Notes: generated by a model from the letters alone, not told the origin. Counted from the first letter of the stretch, positions 16,173-24,899 are shown. The stretch: 48,669 nucleotides of DNA from a virus (IMGVR_UViG_3300046680_000366:1-48669), one strand, 5' to 3'. A program made the numbers and translations.

Positions 16173-16802
16173 TTAAGCTTCGCCGCGGCGCAACTTGCCA
16201 GCCGCGAGGATTTGTTCAGCGAGCGATGGGGCCGCAGCAGCGGGCGCCGATGCACCGGGATTCGGCGTCACGACCTTCGCCATGCGTTCGTCGATCGACG
16301 GGCCGCGACGCGGCGACGGCGCAGCAGCCGCTGCCGAGCCCGCGCCGTCAACACGATCCGCCGCTGCAGCAGACAGAACACCGACCGCTTGAGCAGCGGT
16401 CATGTTCGTGTCGAAGGCGAGCGAGCATGCCTGCTTTACGCTGCCAAGCTTGATGCCTTCGGCGACGATGGCAGCGCAACGAACGCGCTCGCGCTGGCGA
16501 GCGGCACCGGCGCGGCCCGCGCGCTTGCCCTCTTCCTTGTCGTCCTTGTCGTCGGCTTCAGCGTCGGCATCGTCGTCGCCCTCTTCGGCGCGGCGCGCGT
16601 TTTCCTTTTCCTTCTCTTCCTCGGCCTTGCGGGCGGCCTCTTCGTCCTTGTCCTTCTCTTCCATGCGCTTGGCGTAGTCATCATCCGACTCGCCATCACG
16701 CTGCTTGCGGTCGTCGTCTTCTTCCGCACGTGCCGCGGCCGCACTGGGCATACCGAGGAAATGGGCGAACGGCATCGCGCTCGCGAGCTTCGAGAGCTTC
16801 AT
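16173..16802 (-). CDS. Charged head protein, probable scaffold
   Basis: 209 residues. After a short hydrophobic start (MKLSKLASAMPFAHFLGMPS) comes a long stretch of Glu/Asp/Lys/Arg (about residues 26-95) expected to be a coiled coil. An Ala-rich helical part follows, with AGRAGAARQRERVRCAAIVA and DTNMTAAQAVGVLSAA. The position between the S49 protease and gpD matches the lambda Nu3 scaffold and gpC tail region. A scaffold or minor capsid role is inferred. Confidence 0.65.
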   Translation of the reverse strand: MKLSKLASAMPFAHFLGMPSAAAARAEEDDDRKQRDGESDDDYAKRMEEKDKDEEAARKAEEEKEKENARRAEEGDDDADAEADDKDDKEEGKRAGRAGAARQRERVRCAAIVAEGIKLGSVKQACSLAFDTNMTAAQAVGVLSAAAADRVDGAGSAAAAAPSPRRGPSIDERMAKVVTPNPGASAPAAAAPSLAEQILAAGKLRRGEA

Positions 16803-16825
16803 GTGTAACGTCCTTTGGAGGTGGT

Positions 16826-17710
16826 TTAGGCGGAGATCTGCTGGATCAACGCCCGAAACGCGGCATCTGGCGCCGCCACTTCGTCCGCAAGCCCAAGCGC
16901 GACACCCTTGTCGCCCATGAACGTCGCGGCCTGCGTATCCCGAACCGTGGCGGCTGAGATATTCCTGTTGCGGGCAACTGTTTCGACGAACAGTTCGCCC
17001 ATCGTGTCGATGTCTGCCTGAAACCGCTTTTTAGCGTCGTCCGACAGGGGGATTTCGGAGTGCCCGTCAGCTTTCGTTTCGCCGTAGGTAATGAACGTCA
17101 CCTTGATGCCGGCGCTCGTGAGAGCCTGCGACATATCGACATGCGCACAGATAACTCCGATGCTTCCGACGCCACCGGTGCGAGGCACATAAATCTTGTC
17201 CGCCGCGCTGGCGATCGCGTAACCGGCGCTGTACGCCGAATCGTTGAGAATCGCCCAGATCGGTTTCTTGCCGCGCAGACTGTAGATCGTATCGACGAGA
17301 TCGAAGCATCCAGAGACTTCGCCTCCCGGCGTGTCCACGTCGAGCGCAATCGCGCTGACAGCGGGGTCGTCAAGTGCCATGAACAGGTTTTGACGAATGC
17401 CGTCATACCCGGTCATGCCAGAGTAAGGGCGCAGCGAGCCAAGCTTGTTGACGAGCGTGCCCTGCACTCCGATAACCCCTACAGGGCCGACCATGTCGTA
17501 TCCCGTGCGCGGGTTGTTGCCCGGATCGGCGAATCCATAGTCATCGTCTTCCATTGCCATCGGCACGACAACCGACCCATCGAGCCGGCCGATCATCCCG
17601 ATGCCGAGGCGCTCAGACAGTGCAGCAAGAACAATTTCCGCCTTTCGCGGGTGCAGCATCAGCGGCGTGTTGAAAACACGCTGCGCCAGCCGCGGTAGGA
17701 GATGGTTCAT
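16826..17710 (-). CDS. Prohead protease, S49 family (gpC-like)
   Basis: 294 residues from ATG 17710, overlapping the portal stop (ATGA). ALDVDTPGGEVSGCFDLVDT and ILNDSAYSAGYAIASAADKI are the SppA/gpC signatures; Ser161 in the AYSAGY motif is the expected nucleophile, and VGSIGVICAH completes the fold. It should trim scaffold and portal during head maturation. Unlike lambda gpC, it is not fused to the scaffold. Confidence 0.88.
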   Translation of the reverse strand: MNHLLPRLAQRVFNTPLMLHPRKAEIVLAALSERLGIGMIGRLDGSVVVPMAMEDDDYGFADPGNNPRTGYDMVGPVGVIGVQGTLVNKLGSLRPYSGMTGYDGIRQNLFMALDDPAVSAIALDVDTPGGEVSGCFDLVDTIYSLRGKKPIWAILNDSAYSAGYAIASAADKIYVPRTGGVGSIGVICAHVDMSQALTSAGIKVTFITYGETKADGHSEIPLSDDAKKRFQADIDTMGELFVETVARNRNISAATVRDTQAATFMGDKGVALGLADEVAAPDAAFRALIQQISA

Positions 17711-19359
17711 TGCGCTTGCGGTTCCTCTGTGACTTGCTGAGCCGGCGTGCCGGCCAGCGTCGACGGCAACGGCACGCCGCGGCTTTTGTAGTACTCGACC
17801 TCGATCGCACGCTGATCCGCGTTGTCGCGCCAATCGGTACCGGTCGCCTGGGCTGTTTCTTCCTCGAGACTGGAAATACCAGTCTCGATACCCAGCGCCT
17901 GCCCTTGCCGCTCTTTGAGCGGATCGACGTAACCGCGGCCCGGGCCAATCCACCATGCCCGCGTGTACGCCGCGCGGCCCGACATGAAGTCTGGGGCGCC
18001 GGCGGGCAGCGGCAACGCGTCAACATCGAACGCCTCTTCGATGAACGCCGCATAGATCGGCATTCCGAAGCCGCGCCCGAAGTCACTGCGGCGACGATCG
18101 AACGTTTTCCACGCCTCGAGCGCCGCCGCGCGGTACGAGCTGTAATTCACGTCAGACCAGTTCTGGCTGATCTGTTGAGCAGACATGCCGGTGCCAGCCG
18201 CGACGTTGCGCAACATGGCGTTCTCGAACTCGGCGAAGTTGCCTGCCGGCCGTGACGCCGCTACGGTGTTGATCGTCTCGCCAGGGAACAGGATCGGCAG
18301 CCGGGCACCGCCGAGTCGCAGCTCGTTCTTGTCGTGGAATTCAGCGCGCGCGTCCTGATAGCCATTGAGCGCCTCTTCCTCGCCGTCGCCGAGTGCCTCG
18401 CCGACAAGTTGCTTGTCAAACGGGCTCGTGACGTAGGCGCCGAAGATCGCATTGATGATCGCGGCGTCAAGCTCTGTGCCGTCGTACTTGATCAGCATCT
18501 TCAGGCGCTGCAGTACCGGCGTGAGAATGCCGGCACCGCCGCGGTGTTGCGACGCGCGGTCGAAGTCGTAGTCATGGACGATGATCGGGCGCCCCCAATC
18601 CGTCTCAGCCGGGATGCGTTCCCACGACACCTGCTTATTACCGCTGAACCAGTCGCCCTGGTGGGCCTTGCGTATGTGATACGCAACCGGAGCGCCGTCT
18701 TCGTCGATCTCGACGCCGCCGCGCATGATCTGCTTGTCGAAATTCTGCTGCGGGTTCGACAGTCGATCGGGGTCGATCAGTTGCAAAACTGTCGCATACC
18801 GCGCGCCTTTCTTCAGCCGCTGCGGCATCCACCGCAACATGCCGAGCGCGTCGCCATCGACGATCTTGTGCCGAAACGCGAGGCGCATCATCTGCGGAAT
18901 CGTCAGCTTGCGCTGTGCATCGCAAAAGCGGCCGGGATCTTCTGACCACGTGCGCCAGCCTGCCTCGATGGCACGGCCAAATTCGTCGGCCCAGCGGTGA
19001 TCGAACGTCTTGAGTCCGGTCTGAGCCTGCAACGCGCGATAGTCGGGCTTCGAGATGGGGCGGAAGTCCGCACCGATCACATTGTCGAGCGTGCGTGTGA
19101 CTGCGGCCGAGGCCCAGCCATCGTTGCGCACGAGATCGCGCACGCGCGACACAATGCGGTCGCGATACGGATTCAGCTCACCGTCAGGCGACCAGAGAAA
19201 CGGCTGCCAGTCGCGCATGTGCTGGCCACCCATGTCGGCCGCGTCATAGGCAACCTGGCTGCCGAAGCTGCCGGAACTGTTCAGCGCGAGCGCACGTCCC
19301 CCACGCGCAGGTAACGGCTGGCCGTCCGCGCCAAGGATCTGTACGGTCTGTTCGCTCAT
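17707..19359 (-). CDS. Portal protein (lambda gpB family)
   Basis: 550 residues. Typical segments: WSPDGELNPYRDRIVSRVRD, LVRNDGWASAAVTRTLDNVI, GADFRPISKP and, near the C-terminus, MSAQQISQNWSDVNYSSYRA. It forms the dodecameric DNA channel. Both ends overlap neighbours by four bases, so gpW, portal and protease are translated as a coupled block. Confidence 0.92.
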   Translation of the reverse strand: MSEQTVQILGADGQPLPARGGRALALNSSGSFGSQVAYDAADMGGQHMRDWQPFLWSPDGELNPYRDRIVSRVRDLVRNDGWASAAVTRTLDNVIGADFRPISKPDYRALQAQTGLKTFDHRWADEFGRAIEAGWRTWSEDPGRFCDAQRKLTIPQMMRLAFRHKIVDGDALGMLRWMPQRLKKGARYATVLQLIDPDRLSNPQQNFDKQIMRGGVEIDEDGAPVAYHIRKAHQGDWFSGNKQVSWERIPAETDWGRPIIVHDYDFDRASQHRGGAGILTPVLQRLKMLIKYDGTELDAAIINAIFGAYVTSPFDKQLVGEALGDGEEEALNGYQDARAEFHDKNELRLGGARLPILFPGETINTVAASRPAGNFAEFENAMLRNVAAGTGMSAQQISQNWSDVNYSSYRAAALEAWKTFDRRRSDFGRGFGMPIYAAFIEEAFDVDALPLPAGAPDFMSGRAAYTRAWWIGPGRGYVDPLKERQGQALGIETGISSLEEETAQATGTDWRDNADQRAIEVEYYKSRGVPLPSTLAGTPAQQVTEEPQAQ

Positions 19360-19631
19360 CGTCTTGAGAATGTCAGTCGAAGTGCTTTGCGGGGCGCTCT
19401 GACGATGCCGAGCTGCGCCTGCATAAGTTGGATTGCCGCGGCGAGTTGCGCAAGGTTCGCGCGCGTGTACGTCACGGACCGTGTCCCGTCACCCTGCGTG
19501 TACGAGAGCGATTCAGCCTGAGCGCCGGTGCTCAACTGGATATAGATCTGCTGCGCCTCCGCGAGAGAGGCATGCAGCGCGGTCTGATCCATTCCGGCCA
19601 GCAAACTGCTGTTCGGGTCAAAGCATGGCAA
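19356..19631 (-). CDS. Head-tail joining protein, gpW family
   Basis: 91 residues. It contains LHASLAEAQQIYIQLSTGAQ and RANLAQLAAAIQLMQAQLGI, the helix-beta-helix pattern of lambda gpW. The 13 residues before ATHASL-type helix (MPCFDPNSSLLAG) may or may not be translated, since a second Met lies at residue 14. It sits between terminase and portal as in lambda. Confidence 0.82.
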   Translation of the reverse strand: MPCFDPNSSLLAGMDQTALHASLAEAQQIYIQLSTGAQAESLSYTQGDGTRSVTYTRANLAQLAAAIQLMQAQLGIVRAPRKALRLTFSRR

Positions 19632-19648
19632 AGTAAATCTCCAATTCG

Positions 19649-21664
19649 TCAGCCGGCGAGCCGGCGAATCCGCGATTTCTTCGCGACAGCTTCCTGCTTG
19701 ATGACGGGGCCGTCGGGCCGCGCCGGACGCGTGACACTGATCTCGTGCACCGTCGGCTCGACAGGTGCAGGCTCGATCAACTGACTCGGGTCAGCTTGCA
19801 CCTGGTCAACGCGACGATTCAGCTTCAGGCCCATGTGCATCAGCCCGCACAGCGCCGCATATCCATACACCCGGATGTCGAGCGCTTCGTTCGCGCGTCC
19901 CGGCGGCAATTCCCAGACCCGGAACTTCTGTCCGTTAGCGATCTTCGTGACTGACCGTTCGGCGATGAGCTGCGCGAAGTAGTTGATGTCACGATCACTG
20001 GGGAAGTGCATGTACCCGGCTGGGTATGACACAACCCCGTTGTCTTCTTCCGGCTCACGGCGCAGACGGTCGCGTATTACGTCCTTCGCTGCATTGACGC
20101 CGATGATGACCGGGCGAAAGGTGGCTTTCGTTCGCGACGATGGCCGCTTCGTCGGCCAAACCGGCGAGCGCGCACCGCCGCGCGCCGACTCGCCCTTGAT
20201 TGCCCACACGCGCCGACCGAGCCGCGCCTTCGCAAACTCGTAGACTTTCTGTGTGTGGTGACCGCCAGAATCGATGCAGGCAGCCATGACTTCAAAGCCA
20301 CGGCCGTCGGCACGGCGCCAGACCCGCTTCAGATATGCATCAACGCGCGCCCACAGTTCAACGCTCTCGGGATCGCCCTCGAAAACAGCGTGGTCGACCG
20401 ACCAACTCTCTTCGTTGCGGCCCCACGCTATGGTTTCCGCTTCGACGCGATCGTCCTGCACGTCAAGGCCGGCAGTGAGAACGCCAGCACCGTCGGGCAC
20501 CTCTGCCGACCAGACTTCTGTTCGAGCAGCAAGACGCGCCTCGCTCAGCGCGCGATCGCCGCGGTCCTCGTATGGCTCGCCGAGCACCAGGTTGATGAAC
20601 GTCTGGCGCGCGAGCGGGTCATCCTTGACGCGCAACCACTCTGCGACGAGGTTTGACCAGCACGCATTGGGGAACAGGCTATAGCCGGCCCAGATGTGAA
20701 AACCGGCGTGCCCGCTGAACGGCTTGGTCGCACGCCATTCGCCGCCCGCGACCATGTCGGGCTTGTCGACCTCATTGATGATGCAGCCGTTGTGACGGCA
20801 GACGTAGTAGACGGTCTCCGGCAATCCATTGCCGTGCTCGTCCTTGTCCCACTTCATGCCGTGCGGCGTATCCGGACCGCCCCACTCGAGCACCTGGCGC
20901 TCGCCGCAGTGCGGGCACCTCACGAAGAAGTAGCGCTGATCGCTCTCCGCGAAGCTCTTTTCGATCCGGCTGTAGCCCTTGACCGTCGGCGTCGAGCCGA
21001 GAACGATCTTGCGGTTCCAGAAGGTCTCTGACCGCTTCGTGCCGAGCGCGATCTGATCGCCTTCGTTACCGGCGCCGTCGACCGGGTAGGCGTCCACCTC
21101 GTCGAACATGACGACGCGCGACGTGATCCGGCGGAAGCCAGCCGGGCTGTTCGCGCCGACCAGTGTCAGGCTGGAGCCGTTCTTGAAGGTCTTCGCCAGG
21201 ATCGTCTGATCGCTGTTCTTGGCCTTCTGATCGCCAGCGATCGACGCGAGCACCGGCGTGTCGCGCAGCATCGGCGCGATTTCCGTCTTCGAGTAGCTTT
21301 CCGCATCCTCGACGCGGGGCTGGACCACTAGGATCGGCGACGGATCCTGATGGATGAAGTAGCCGACGGCATGGTCCATCAGCTTCGTGTAGCCGACGCG
21401 TGCCGACTTCATGACGCTGATTTTCTCGACCGATGGATCGGTCACGGCATCCAGCATCCCTCGCTGGTAGCCAAAAGCTCGAAAGCGGCCCGTCTGTGCG
21501 CTAGTCTCGCGCGACAGCACAGCATACCGTTCCGCCCATTCGCTCAGGGTGAGCTTCGGAGGCGGTAGCAGGTTCTCCCGGCGAGCGGTGAGCAGCCCCG
21601 CATACAACGCGTCATGCCCTCGGGCGTAGCGCCGCGCGTTATGTTGGGTTGCCAGCTCCGTCAC
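19649..21664 (-). CDS. Terminase large subunit (lambda GpA family)
   Basis: 671 residues. Walker A-like KSARVGYTK at 86-94 and Walker B VVMFDEVDAY at 184-193 mark the packaging ATPase. Downstream, a zinc-knuckle-like CPHCGERQVLEW and the nuclease half (GLDVQDDRVEAETIAW, IDSGGHHTQKVYEFA) follow the GpA pattern. GpA terminases usually cut at cos, so cohesive ends are expected. It overlaps the small subunit gene by 26 bp. Confidence 0.93.
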   Translation of the reverse strand: MTELATQHNARRYARGHDALYAGLLTARRENLLPPPKLTLSEWAERYAVLSRETSAQTGRFRAFGYQRGMLDAVTDPSVEKISVMKSARVGYTKLMDHAVGYFIHQDPSPILVVQPRVEDAESYSKTEIAPMLRDTPVLASIAGDQKAKNSDQTILAKTFKNGSSLTLVGANSPAGFRRITSRVVMFDEVDAYPVDGAGNEGDQIALGTKRSETFWNRKIVLGSTPTVKGYSRIEKSFAESDQRYFFVRCPHCGERQVLEWGGPDTPHGMKWDKDEHGNGLPETVYYVCRHNGCIINEVDKPDMVAGGEWRATKPFSGHAGFHIWAGYSLFPNACWSNLVAEWLRVKDDPLARQTFINLVLGEPYEDRGDRALSEARLAARTEVWSAEVPDGAGVLTAGLDVQDDRVEAETIAWGRNEESWSVDHAVFEGDPESVELWARVDAYLKRVWRRADGRGFEVMAACIDSGGHHTQKVYEFAKARLGRRVWAIKGESARGGARSPVWPTKRPSSRTKATFRPVIIGVNAAKDVIRDRLRREPEEDNGVVSYPAGYMHFPSDRDINYFAQLIAERSVTKIANGQKFRVWELPPGRANEALDIRVYGYAALCGLMHMGLKLNRRVDQVQADPSQLIEPAPVEPTVHEISVTRPARPDGPVIKQEAVAKKSRIRRLAG

Positions 21665-22217
21665 GGGTTAGCTCTTCGAGTGCTTCTGTGATGATCTCCT
21701 GCAACGTGTCCTGCAATTCGGCAGGTGTCTTACACCGGTGTAGGCGCGGGGCCTGTTCTGCGGGAATCGACAGCAGGCGTGTTCTGACCTTGGCATACTC
21801 GGCACCGACCGCCTTCGCCACCTCGGTGACGTCGACGACCAGACCGGAATCTCGGTCGTACTCGAGCTGAGCCATCAGCCCGAGATAGTTCTCTTTGAAG
21901 CAGCGCGCTTCGTCGAAGTCGAGCAGCTCGACAGCGCCGGTGAGAATCCGGCCGGCAGCATCGTCAGCGCTCTCGCCGGGCGCGAGTGTTACCTCGCTCG
22001 CCACCTGGGTAACAGTTTTGCGTTTGTTACCCTGGGGCGCGTGGGTAACACTTTGGGTAACAGCCGGCGCGCCGTCGCGGCGGTATCTTTTCAGGTTCGC
22101 GTTGGACGCATCGACGTCGATGTCATCGCCCGCAAACACAAGCCAGCCGCGCTCTTTCCACTTTGTGACGGTCTTTCGACTGACGTCGTGAAGTGCCGCG
22201 AACTCGCTCTGATTCAT
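21639..22217 (-). CDS. Terminase small subunit (Nu1-like)
   Basis: 192 residues. The N-terminal winged HTH (MNQSEFAALHDVSRKTVTKW KERGW) is the DNA-recognition domain of Nu1-type subunits. The C-terminal half is helical and should bind the large subunit. Between them, a linker with repeated Val-Thr-Gln is encoded by GTTACCC motifs that also occur upstream of the gene, perhaps as binding sites. Confidence 0.8.
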   Translation of the reverse strand: MNQSEFAALHDVSRKTVTKWKERGWLVFAGDDIDVDASNANLKRYRRDGAPAVTQSVTHAPQGNKRKTVTQVASEVTLAPGESADDAAGRILTGAVELLDFDEARCFKENYLGLMAQLEYDRDSGLVVDVTEVAKAVGAEYAKVRTRLLSIPAEQAPRLHRCKTPAELQDTLQEIITEALEELTRDGAGNPT

Positions 22218-22242
22218 CGCTCGGGTTTGTTACCTGTTACCC
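21988..22242. repeat. Dispersed GTTACC(C) repeats around the small terminase start
   Basis: GTTACC/GGTAAC occurs at 21988, 22007, 22026, 22043 and 22055 inside the gene, and as two adjacent copies (22229-22235, 22236-22242) directly upstream of it. Both orientations occur. In lambda, cosB carries repeated terminase-binding sites upstream of Nu1, so a similar role is plausible. Confidence 0.5.
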
Positions 22243-22387
22243 AAATTTCAAAAGTTTGGAGCTAGAGAAAGATCGCGCGAGCGCAGTGCCCCCGGAGCGG
22301 AAAGGGCGAGGGGGACCCGCCACATAGTGGGACAACCACCCATCCCCAAGAGCCCCCCCATCCTAAGCGCCGCGCGGCCCAAGATGG
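22243..22387. other. Intergenic region upstream of terminase, candidate cos site
   Basis: 145 bp without an ORF, with a G/C-rich section around 22300-22325. In lambda-type genomes cos lies just upstream of the small terminase gene. I cannot place the nicks from sequence. Confidence 0.35.
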
Positions 22388-23077
22388 TCACCCCAGTTTC
22401 GCCGTCGCGATCGCCCGCGCCATTGCTGCTTCGAACTCGACCGCGAAGAACTCATCAACGGTCTCGAACGCTCGCTCGCCAAACTCCAAGTGCTGCTTGA
22501 CCGGGCGGGCGTCGCCGAATCGGACAAGCAACTTTAGATGCCCTGTCTTATTGATGCCGCGCAGTGCGACGCCGCGCTTGCCGCGCGTCTTCACCGCTTG
22601 AACGGCAGCGGGCCGTTGCCACACACCACCGATTGATTCGCCGCTCTTCGTCTTGACAGACCCGATGAACACATCTGGCCGACCTTGAAAGCGCTTGAGC
22701 GCTGCCCTACTGAAGTTGCCGTACTGGTTCAGCAACGTCATGTCCTTCGGATTCAGCCAGGTCTTACCCGAACCGATGAGCTTGTGATTGCCGCCGAACT
22801 CGTAAGGCGCGAGGTATGCCGCCGCGATGTCCTTGATGAACACCACCGCCTCAAGATTGGTCTTGCGAGCGCCCTTCACTGCCACTGAATTGACCGTGAA
22901 CGGCGTAGGCCGGTCGAATACCTCCGGCATCGCCTTCTTCTCAGCGTCCTGCACGCGTCGGGCTATGGCGGTAAGCGCCTGCGCCGTCGCGAATGGCAGT
23001 TGCTGCTTCTCAAGCTGGCTAAGCGATCGCGTCAACTTCTGCAGGTCAGCGGAGACGCTGATCGCGAACGAAGACAT
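22388..23077 (-). CDS. Virion-associated protein upstream of terminase (unassigned)
   Basis: 229 residues from ATG 23077, which has GAGG five bases upstream; an earlier in-frame Met lies inside the terminator region and is less likely. It starts MSSFAISVSADLQKLTRSLS, with a helix QQLPFATAQALTAIARRVQD and a basic middle (VKGARKTNLEAVVFIKD). The opening recalls gpZ/HK97-gp10-like tail completion proteins, but the resemblance is weak. It is the first gene after a strong terminator and may start the late transcript. Confidence 0.6.
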   Translation of the reverse strand: MSSFAISVSADLQKLTRSLSQLEKQQLPFATAQALTAIARRVQDAEKKAMPEVFDRPTPFTVNSVAVKGARKTNLEAVVFIKDIAAAYLAPYEFGGNHKLIGSGKTWLNPKDMTLLNQYGNFSRAALKRFQGRPDVFIGSVKTKSGESIGGVWQRPAAVQAVKTRGKRGVALRGINKTGHLKLLVRFGDARPVKQHLEFGERAFETVDEFFAVEFEAAMARAIATAKLG

Positions 23078-23090
23078 GAACGCCTCAAAT

Positions 23091-23114
23091 AAAAAAGCCC
23101 GCACTTGAGCGGGC
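23091..23114 (-). terminator. Strong intrinsic terminator before the late genes
   Basis: Minus strand: GCCCGC, loop of six, GCGGGC, then six T. It separates the early leftward region (and the tRNA-like element) from the virion genes, 14 bp upstream of ATG 23077. It would have to be read through or bypassed by a late promoter. Confidence 0.85.
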
Positions 23115-23224
23115 GAATCCGACGACTCTCATCGCGGAGGAGACGGGTTGAAGGCTAATGCTCGCAGCCCGCATGGCGCAGTGGCCGTCTATCGACGCGC
23201 GCGGCTGGTTGCTTCACCCTCATG
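23115..23224. other. Unassigned 110-bp stretch
   Basis: It lies between the terminator and the tRNA-like element. I see no credible ORF with a ribosome site on either strand. Confidence 0.4.
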
Positions 23225-23342
23225 TTTGGCGGCTTGCTGCAGGATTCAAACTCTGCAATACGCTAGTCCTCCGGCCTCCCGGCCGTCTAGCTTTGCCTTT
23301 CGACTTTCAGCGTCTATCAATTCCGCCAAGCAAGCCGCCAAA
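23225..23342 (-). ncRNA. tRNA-Leu-like structured RNA element, degenerate
   Basis: On the minus strand a perfect 14-bp stem (TTTGGCGGCTTGCT with AGCAAGCCGCCAAA) encloses a D-arm identical in style to tRNA-Leu (TGGCGGAATTGATAGACGC) and a T-arm-like GCAGAGTTTGAATCCTGC with a bulged A. Between them lie a GTC-GAAA-GGC mini-hairpin and a GCTAG/CTAGC stem holding CGGCC-GGGA-GGCCG. An 8-bp acceptor, a G discriminator and an encoded CCA can be drawn. No 5-bp stem with 7-base anticodon loop exists, so it is not an ordinary tRNA. It is a pseudo-tRNA or a tRNA mimic. Confidence 0.5.
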
Positions 23343-23350
23343 GATCAGGG

Positions 23351-23548
23351 TCAATGGTGAACGCCGAATGCCGCCTGCGCCGCTTCAGAAGGCGTCAGGC
23401 CGGAAATGTAGTAGCCGTGGAGCATTTCGTGTTGGCCGGCAGTCGGCCGCCATGGCGGAACGATCAGGCCTGCAACAACCGCTTCGTCGACAGTGGTTCG
23501 TGTCCATTCGAACAGCATTGCCTGCTCAGCTTCGCTCATGTCTTCCAT
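23351..23548 (-). CDS. Small acidic hypothetical protein
   Basis: 65 residues from ATG 23548 with GGAGA five bases upstream. The sequence starts MEDMSEAEQAMLFEWTRTTV and ends with a Tyr-rich GYYISGLTPSEAAQAAFGVH. I do not recognise it. It is a single gene between two terminators, so it probably has its own promoter or depends on readthrough. Confidence 0.6.
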   Translation of the reverse strand: MEDMSEAEQAMLFEWTRTTVDEAVVAGLIVPPWRPTAGQHEMLHGYYISGLTPSEAAQAAFGVHH

Positions 23549-23569
23549 GTCGATCTCCGAGCAGAATTG

Positions 23570-23599
23570 AAAAAACCCGCTGTCTTTCGACTAGCGGGT
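23570..23599 (-). terminator. Terminator at the end of the leftward early operon
   Basis: Minus strand: ACCCGCT stem arm, 11-base loop, AGCGGGT, then a run of T. Four T also follow on the plus side, so it may work both ways. It closes the transcript that ends with the 171-residue membrane protein. Confidence 0.75.
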
Positions 23600-23626
23600 T
23601 TTGGGCGCATCTTTCCACCGACAATC

Positions 23627-24142
23627 TTAGTTCATTCGAAAAAGGTGCGCAAGCGATTTCAATTCAAACGGCAACATCTCCGATACTCCTGTGACAAACG
23701 CCACAGCCGAAATCAGCGCCACTACAATGATTGCGCGCTTGTATCCGACCGGCTCCAGGTTGCTCATATCCGCCGTCGTGCCGCTTCCGTCAAAGAACGA
23801 ATCAAGGCGCTTCCGAAAGCGCCTCATACCTCTTTCGTTCATGTCGAAACCCATGTACAAGCAAACGAATGCCAGAAACAACCCTATTAGAAACCACTTC
23901 GCCGCGGTCATCGGATCGGCGCCTATCAACGTTGTCCCCAATCCCGCTAACGTAGCGGCACCCGCAAGGCCGGCTCCATTGATGATCGCCAAGTGTTTGA
24001 TGCACTCGATAGCCCACTCATTGGTTGTTTCCGCTGCGAGGTGCATCAAGTTCATGTAGGCATCGCGTATCCACGCTTGGCCCTCTGGCGGCATAGCCGC
24101 AAATGCGACTCCCGGTTTCACTTGTTCTTTTTTCTTAAACAT
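23627..24142 (-). CDS. Integral membrane protein, three predicted helices
   Basis: 171 residues from ATG 24142 (MFKKKEQVKPGVAFAAMPPE). Hydrophobic segments lie near residues 58-80, 86-108 and 141-163, with a basic, charged loop between the second and third. I do not know the family. Last gene of the leftward early operon, after a lipoprotein and another membrane protein. A role at the envelope (exclusion or lysis timing) is only a guess. Confidence 0.6.
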   Translation of the reverse strand: MFKKKEQVKPGVAFAAMPPEGQAWIRDAYMNLMHLAAETTNEWAIECIKHLAIINGAGLAGAATLAGLGTTLIGADPMTAAKWFLIGLFLAFVCLYMGFDMNERGMRRFRKRLDSFFDGSGTTADMSNLEPVGYKRAIIVVALISAVAFVTGVSEMLPFELKSLAHLFRMN

Positions 24143-24162
24143 CCTCCAGCCCCATTTTTGCC

Positions 24163-24483
24163 TTAATAGCCGCCCGGTCGCGATTCCGCCGAGCGAGCGC
24201 CACAACGTGATCCGTCGGCAGCGACCTGCCAATCGTATTGGCAATTTCCTGGGTATGGTCGACCGTAGTTGGTGGGCTGGCTCTCATCGTCAGCACCACC
24301 ACCGCCTCCTCCGCTCTTCTTCGCGACGAGCACGACAGCGGTTACGACTAGCGCCGCCGCGGTAACCGCTTGGGCTGCATGTACGCGATTGATGCATTTC
24401 TGGTAGTCGGAGCTGTTGTTGCACCAGCTCGCGCAGCCGGTCAGAGACGTCACCAGCATCCAGACCGGAATATGTCGTTTCAT
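24163..24483 (-). CDS. Lipoprotein
   Basis: 106 residues. A signal peptide (MKRHIPVWMLVTS) ends in the lipobox LTGC, with Cys17 as the lipidated residue. A Val/Ala-rich hydrophobic stretch follows (VTAAALVVTAVVLVA), then a Gly run and a Cys-containing tail. The extra hydrophobic stretch makes a membrane-anchored protein likely. It is neighbour to two other membrane proteins. Function unknown. Confidence 0.65.
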   Translation of the reverse strand: MKRHIPVWMLVTSLTGCASWCNNSSDYQKCINRVHAAQAVTAAALVVTAVVLVAKKSGGGGGGADDESQPTNYGRPYPGNCQYDWQVAADGSRCGARSAESRPGGY

Positions 24484-24542
24484 AACCGGCTTTACGGCAA
24501 ATCTTTCAATTTCTTTAGTCTATCTGTGCTACGCCGCGCGCC

Positions 24543-24899
24543 TCACACCGGTCCTACTTTGCCCCGGTATGCCTCATCGGCTTTCGAGACGATAAGGTGC
24601 GCGGGTACGCAGTAGAACAGAACGACGACTGCGAGAAGAAACTGGCCGTAACCGATCGGAAGCGCGAGGCCGGCGATGGTCGAAGCACCTGCAAAGAATT
24701 GCGAGAATCGCGAGCGCTTTCGCGGCGTAACCTTGACGTCGAGCAATACCGACAACCACAGCAATACCCCGATTGCGCCGTTGAACCAGATGAGGAACAC
24801 GGCGAAATTGTGCGCCGTTTGATCGCCAGAGACGAGCCAGCGTACGAGGATTACGACGAACAGAATGCTTGCGAGAATTCCGAACAGACGTTTGATCAT
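24543..24899 (-). CDS. Integral membrane protein
   Basis: 118 residues from ATG 24899 (MIKRLFGILASILFVVILVR). Hydrophobic segments occur near 5-22, 33-53 and 75-100. ATG overlaps the stop of the upstream gene (ATGA), so it is co-translated with the candidate late regulator. Size and topology would also suit a holin-like protein, but the known lysin is far away on the map, so I leave it unassigned. Confidence 0.6.
   Translation of the reverse strand: MIKRLFGILASILFVVILVRWLVSGDQTAHNFAVFLIWFNGAIGVLLWLSVLLDVKVTPRKRSRFSQFFAGASTIAGLALPIGYGQFLLAVVVLFYCVPAHLIVSKADEAYRGKVGPV

Noticed and set aside
23225-23342. Ordinary functional tRNA gene
   Set aside because: No 5-bp stem with 7-base anticodon loop can be drawn between the D-arm and the variable region, and the T-arm has a bulge. 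Kept only as a tRNA-like element.
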